In this document: positions 60,952 to 64,000 of the stretch, in pieces | Layout: every line of letters begins with the position of its first letter | Numbering within the stretch: position 1 is the first letter of the stretch | From: Lachnospiraceae bacterium XBB2008 | GTDB lineage: Bacteria > Bacillota > Clostridia > Lachnospirales > Lachnospiraceae | Reading direction: 5' to 3' | Assembly (NCBI GenBank): GCA_900102235.1 | Contig: FMVL01000014.1 | Coordinates: forward strand, 1-64,000 | Length of the DNA stretch: 64,000 bases | The notes under the pieces: generated by a model | Seen by the model: the letters and a program-made list of their open reading frames with translations, nothing else | The model's database searches: none | What the model was told of the DNA's origin: nothing | Program-made: the position numbers and the translations under genes

Positions 60952-61959
60952 TTATTCGATATTATTTCTGTCCTTAAACTTCTTGGCTGCCTTTGCCCAT
61001 TTTGAGATCTCTTTCTTCTTGGCATAATTGCGCTGATTTTCCGTGCTCAGGGATTTATAGAGCATGTATCTTTCCTCGGAGAGTTCGCCGGACTCGATCG
61101 CAGCCTTGACAGCGCATCCGGGCTCGGTATCATGCCGGCAGTCGCTGAATCTGCACAGGCTCTCCAGTTCGATTATATCGGAAAAAGTATTATCGATGCC
61201 TTCTTCCGAATAAGCCATGCCGATCTCACGCATGCCGGGAGTATCGATGATCGATACGCCGTTTTCCAGTTCGATCAGCTGTCTGTGTGTCGTGGTGTGG
61301 CGTCCTGTGGAGTCATACGCTCTGATCTCGGATGTCTTCATCACATCCTCTCCGGATAAAGTGTTCAGCAATGTAGACTTTCCCGCACCGGATGAGCCCA
61401 TAAGGCAGATCGTAGTTCCGGGAGTCATATATTCCCTGAGTTCATCCAGACCGATATCGTATATCGCGCTGATCGCATGGACACGGACCTTATCGGATAT
61501 GGTCTCAACCTCTCTTACGTATCTTCCGGGATTGGAGCACAGATCCGACTTGGTAAGTATCACCACGGGAACCGAGCCTCCCTGAAGTACCACGCTCACA
61601 TATCGTCCTATTCTGTTGTAACTGTAATCCTCGTTAAGCGAGGTGATGATGAAAGTATAATCGACATTGGCGACCATATACTGCATCACGCCGGTTTTGG
61701 CCTGATCCGGACGCTGCAGAAAGTTTCTCCTCTCACAGACCGATTCAATCAGTGAATCTCCGGAAGGGTTATGGATGAACCTTACATAGTCTCCTACAAC
61801 AGGTAATCCTTCAGCATCCATTTCATAAAAGTTTCCTTTGAGCTTCGCCGGGATATCTTCTCCGAGATATCTGATCTTATAGCTGTTCTTCTGAATCTCG
61901 GATATCCTTCCGAGACCGGTGGTGTTGGTTGTGGTGCTTATATTGTCAGTATTATTCAT
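60952..61959 (-). CDS. rsgA: ribosome small-subunit GTPase RsgA
   Basis: 335 residues from the ATG at 61959 (MNNTDNISTTTN), chosen because AAGGAG lies 11 bases upstream; the longer frame is rejected. N-terminal OB domain, then the circularly permuted GTPase: TKSDL (G4) comes before GSSGAGKSTLLN (G1) and DTPGMRE (G3). The C-terminal zinc domain has CRFSDCRHDTEPGCAV. It tests 30S subunit maturation. Confidence 0.95.
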   Translation of the reverse strand: MNNTDNISTTTNTTGLGRISEIQKNSYKIRYLGEDIPAKLKGNFYEMDAEGLPVVGDYVRFIHNPSGDSLIESVCERRNFLQRPDQAKTGVMQYMVANVDYTFIITSLNEDYSYNRIGRYVSVVLQGGSVPVVILTKSDLCSNPGRYVREVETISDKVRVHAISAIYDIGLDELREYMTPGTTICLMGSSGAGKSTLLNTLSGEDVMKTSEIRAYDSTGRHTTTHRQLIELENGVSIIDTPGMREIGMAYSEEGIDNTFSDIIELESLCRFSDCRHDTEPGCAVKAAIESGELSEERYMLYKSLSTENQRNYAKKKEISKWAKAAKKFKDRNNIE

Positions 61960-62083
61960 TTTAGGTTTGCTCCTTAATTTGAGTAAATGTATGTTAGTCA
62001 GTGTCAGTTGGTGTTGATTGATGATCAATCGTATTCAATTGCTAATGAGCCGGCATGATACCCCGGAGCAGCAGACAAAAGAA

Positions 62084-62109
62084 AAACCGTGACTAATAAG
62101 CCACGGTTT
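62084..62109 (-). terminator. terminator of the 62.1-62.3 kb small unit
   Basis: A perfect 8-bp stem (AAACCGTG with CACGGTTT) followed on the minus strand by TTTTTCTTTTG. It lies upstream of rsgA and could act as an attenuator for it. Confidence 0.85.
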
Positions 62110-62133
62110 CATTGCGATATTATTTCAGATATT

Positions 62134-62199
62134 TCAATCCGCGCAAACCGAGGTCATCATTCCGTATGTGGTTACAATCTCTGTTCTTTTCACACTCAT
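62134..62199 (-). CDS. putative 21-residue small protein
   Basis: ATG at 62199, with GCGAGG about 12 bases upstream, encoding MSVKRTEIVTTYGMMTSVCA then Asp and a TGA stop. It has its own sigma-A promoter 43-71 bases upstream and its own terminator 25 bases downstream. That arrangement argues that the unit is really transcribed. It could be a small protein, a leader peptide for rsgA attenuation, or a chance frame in a small RNA. Confidence 0.45.
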   Translation of the reverse strand: MSVKRTEIVTTYGMMTSVCAD

Positions 62200-62241
62200 T
62201 ATTATGATTACCTCGCTTTCTTTCGGATTTATTACTTTATG

Positions 62242-62270
62242 AGTTTATCAGCATATCGTTTTTCGGTCAA
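62242..62270 (-). promoter_or_regulatory. promoter of the small unit
   Basis: On the minus strand TTGACC (62265-62270), 17 bases, TAAACT (62242-62247). It begins within about 20 bases of the stop of the upstream carbohydrate-active gene. Confidence 0.65.
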
Positions 62271-62287
62271 CACTTTTTAGCGGGCCG

Positions 62288-64000
62288 TCACGGCGCATAA
62301 TGATCATAGATCCTGTTTTTGGCCTTTTTATCTTCCGGAGAGAGCTTCTCGCATCCGGCGATATCATATGCCCCGAAAGTATCCATCAGGCGTGACGTGG
62401 GATCAAGTTCAACATAAGTCACCCAGGGGAGCCAGTGGTGAAGCGTGTGGAGCACCTGATCCGAGAATGCGCCGCCTTCCCAGGAAAGGCCTTTGATCGC
62501 ATATCCGAATTCGCCGTATACATCATTTCCGTTTCGTGAATTGTTATGAATGAATTCCGCATAATCACGATAATGCTCATCATCCGTAATTACATAAAGC
62601 CTGTAGTAGATATATGCGCAGGCAGCCATGTACATGTCACCGCCGCCGGTGCCGATCGTTACCGGACTCATGCCGCTTATCGAACGCTTCGAAAAAGGAA
62701 CCGACGGATCATCGCAGTATACCGGGAAGCCCCATGAATATGTCCATGTCTCAGTATAATCCGCAGCTCCGATCAAAGCCTCGAGCCACTTATCCTCACC
62801 GGTCAGATCGTAGAGCGAAAGAAAACCGAACATCGCATAGATCCCGGATTCATTATCCATGACATCCGTGTTATCGCATGTGGATCCCCGGTACTCAAAA
62901 TTCTTATATACGTTATCGTATGACCACTCACCTGCTCTGATCGCGGCATCACGATACTCTTCCTTCCCGGTCACCAGATAAAGCTGAACAAAGAACCTGA
63001 CTATGCTTATGGTATTGGCTTTGGAATCCATTCGCATGGTCCCATCGACCTCGTATGCTCTGTAGAAGGATCCGTCAGGATTCTGGATCTTCACGAAAAA
63101 CTCTGCCGCATTCTCACAGAATCCGAGCCAGTCGGGATGCTCTTCGTTATTCTTTTTCGTAAGGACATACGCATCCAGGATGTTCTCAAGTCCGTCAGCC
63201 GACATGCGCAGCCAGATCGGATACGGTTCGAAAGCCTTATTGATCGGACTGTAGCATCCGTGCGGCGCCCCGTTTTCGTTTGCGCCTTTGGCAACCCAGA
63301 ATCTGATGATGTTTCTGCCCTTTTCACAGGCTTCGGGATCGTTCTCACGAAGGCCGTAGTCCATGAGCTGATATCCTATACCGGGCTGCTGTCCCACGAA
63401 TCCGAACTGCATCGAGATACTGTCCACATCCATACCGGGAAGAAATGATGAAAAAGGAACTCCCCAGGCTCCGTCACCGTAGTCTCCGGTAAGCAGTTTC
63501 ATCGCTTCGATGTTGTTGTGGTACTGGAGATCCTGATCCACATCGAAAAGCTCGTCCTTAAGTCTGTCGTATACCGAACGCCATGCCCATTTCATCATGG
63601 GATAGAAATCATCGAAATTGCCGAGATCCAGTCTTACTTCATAATGGTCGGAGAAGCCTTCTTTCATCGGATGAAGCACACGGTTTAATGACTTGTTCTT
63701 CATCATGTAGTCGATATTGTAGACCTGCTGGTGATCGCCGACCTGACCATCGGTCGAAGGATACACATAATCGATGGAGATGCCGTCTCTGACAGCACCC
63801 GTCTGCTTTCTTACCGGAAATCCGTAATAGAGATAATTGATGGTCTTATCTTCCGGCCGGGATAATCCGATGGAAGCCGCGCTGTACTGCTCATCTATGA
63901 TCTGTGTGAAATGATACATCCGTCCGGGCAGAGTCACATCCGCTTTATTTCTGGACAGCATGATCGTCTCGCCGTTTCTTTTGCTCCTTGCGGCAAAAAG
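62288..64000 (-). CDS. carbohydrate-active protein, 5' end beyond window
   Basis: At least 571 residues. The frame stays open to the right edge; an ATG at 63961 has no ribosome site at proper spacing, so the true start lies outside. Many aromatic and helical blocks (WLEALIGAADYTETWTYSWG, YMAACAYIYYRLYVITDDEH, WEGGAFSDQVLHTLHHWLPW) suggest an alpha/alpha toroid as in six-hairpin glycosidases. I cannot name the family. The nearby GH105 gene fits a role in pectin or other uronic-acid polysaccharide use. Confidence 0.6.
   Translation of the reverse strand, partial: LFAARSKRNGETIMLSRNKADVTLPGRMYHFTQIIDEQYSAASIGLSRPEDKTINYLYYGFPVRKQTGAVRDGISIDYVYPSTDGQVGDHQQVYNIDYMMKNKSLNRVLHPMKEGFSDHYEVRLDLGNFDDFYPMMKWAWRSVYDRLKDELFDVDQDLQYHNNIEAMKLLTGDYGDGAWGVPFSSFLPGMDVDSISMQFGFVGQQPGIGYQLMDYGLRENDPEACEKGRNIIRFWVAKGANENGAPHGCYSPINKAFEPYPIWLRMSADGLENILDAYVLTKKNNEEHPDWLGFCENAAEFFVKIQNPDGSFYRAYEVDGTMRMDSKANTISIVRFFVQLYLVTGKEEYRDAAIRAGEWSYDNVYKNFEYRGSTCDNTDVMDNESGIYAMFGFLSLYDLTGEDKWLEALIGAADYTETWTYSWGFPVYCDDPSVPFSKRSISGMSPVTIGTGGGDMYMAACAYIYYRLYVITDDEHYRDYAEFIHNNSRNGNDVYGEFGYAIKGLSWEGGAFSDQVLHTLHHWLPWVTYVELDPTSRLMDTFGAYDIAGCEKLSPEDKKAKNRIYDHYAP

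Noticed and set aside
1-64000. CRISPR array
   Set aside because: No regularly spaced repeat-spacer pattern was seen; the only short tandem repeat is the 13-bp set near xerD.

Overview
The window looks like chromosome of a clostridial Firmicute, most likely a Lachnospiraceae member (Butyrivibrio-like). The clues are the gene orders mecA-secG-smpB-ssrA, gap-pgk-tpiA and gmk-rpoZ-rimO-pgsA-cinA-recA-recX-rny, a Gram-positive style LexA box, strong GGAGG ribosome sites, and intracellular plant-polysaccharide enzymes (GH5, GH105). Almost every gene lies on the minus strand; only aroF-type DAHP synthase and a MATE transporter are on the plus strand. The genus is inference; no rRNA is present.

Region by region. 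(1) 1-5.6 kb is an AT-rich accessory block immediately 3' of ssrA: a zinc-ribbon protein running off the left edge, a DGY-repeat lipoprotein-like protein, a SHOCT remnant, a 'radical SAM mobile pair' (A plus a shortened B) with its MarR regulator, a GNAT acetyltransferase, an MFS transporter, and a 5'-truncated gene fragment abutting the tmRNA end. (2) 5.6-10.9 kb: tmRNA, SmpB, SecG, MecA, ArgJ, a class II aldolase-like protein and a lipoprotein. (3) 10.9-20 kb: a large hybrid histidine kinase, the lower-glycolysis genes tpiA, pgk and gap, a PHP phosphatase and a metalloprotease-like lipoprotein. (4) 20-33 kb: DAHP synthase, XerD, a class Ic aminotransferase, RNase Y, an intracellular GH5 enzyme, and the recX-recA-cinA-pgsA-rimO-rpoZ-gmk-yicC run. 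recA carries a sigma-A promoter with two LexA boxes. (5) 33-42.6 kb: MATE, RqcH, a flippase, a chemoreceptor, a lipoprotein and a hydrolase.

(6) 42.6-51.6 kb is the most remarkable part: an apparently single 11-gene minus-strand operon. It has a consensus promoter at 51.6 kb with an Rrf2-type dyad and a terminator at 42.63 kb. In transcription order it encodes an Rrf2 regulator, a MetY-like sulfhydrylase, a JAMM protease, a MoaD-E1-rhodanese fusion, a family 2A encapsulin shell, a cysteine desulfurase with a disordered N-terminal cargo domain, serine acetyltransferase, a free ThiS/MoaD carrier ending Gly-Gly-Gly-Arg, a second E1, a second JAMM protease and a TusA-like protein. This reads as an encapsulated desulfurase coupled to two ubiquitin-like sulfur-carrier relays.

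(7) 51.6-59.3 kb is a low-conservation island next to tRNA-Ala: three intact metallophosphoesterases, four fragments of broken ones, a SIMPL protein, five unrecognised proteins, and a 228-bp direct repeat. (8) 59.3-64 kb: GH105, a YgjP-type metallopeptidase, RsgA, a small promoter-ORF-terminator unit with a 21-residue ORF, and a large carbohydrate-active protein running off the right edge.
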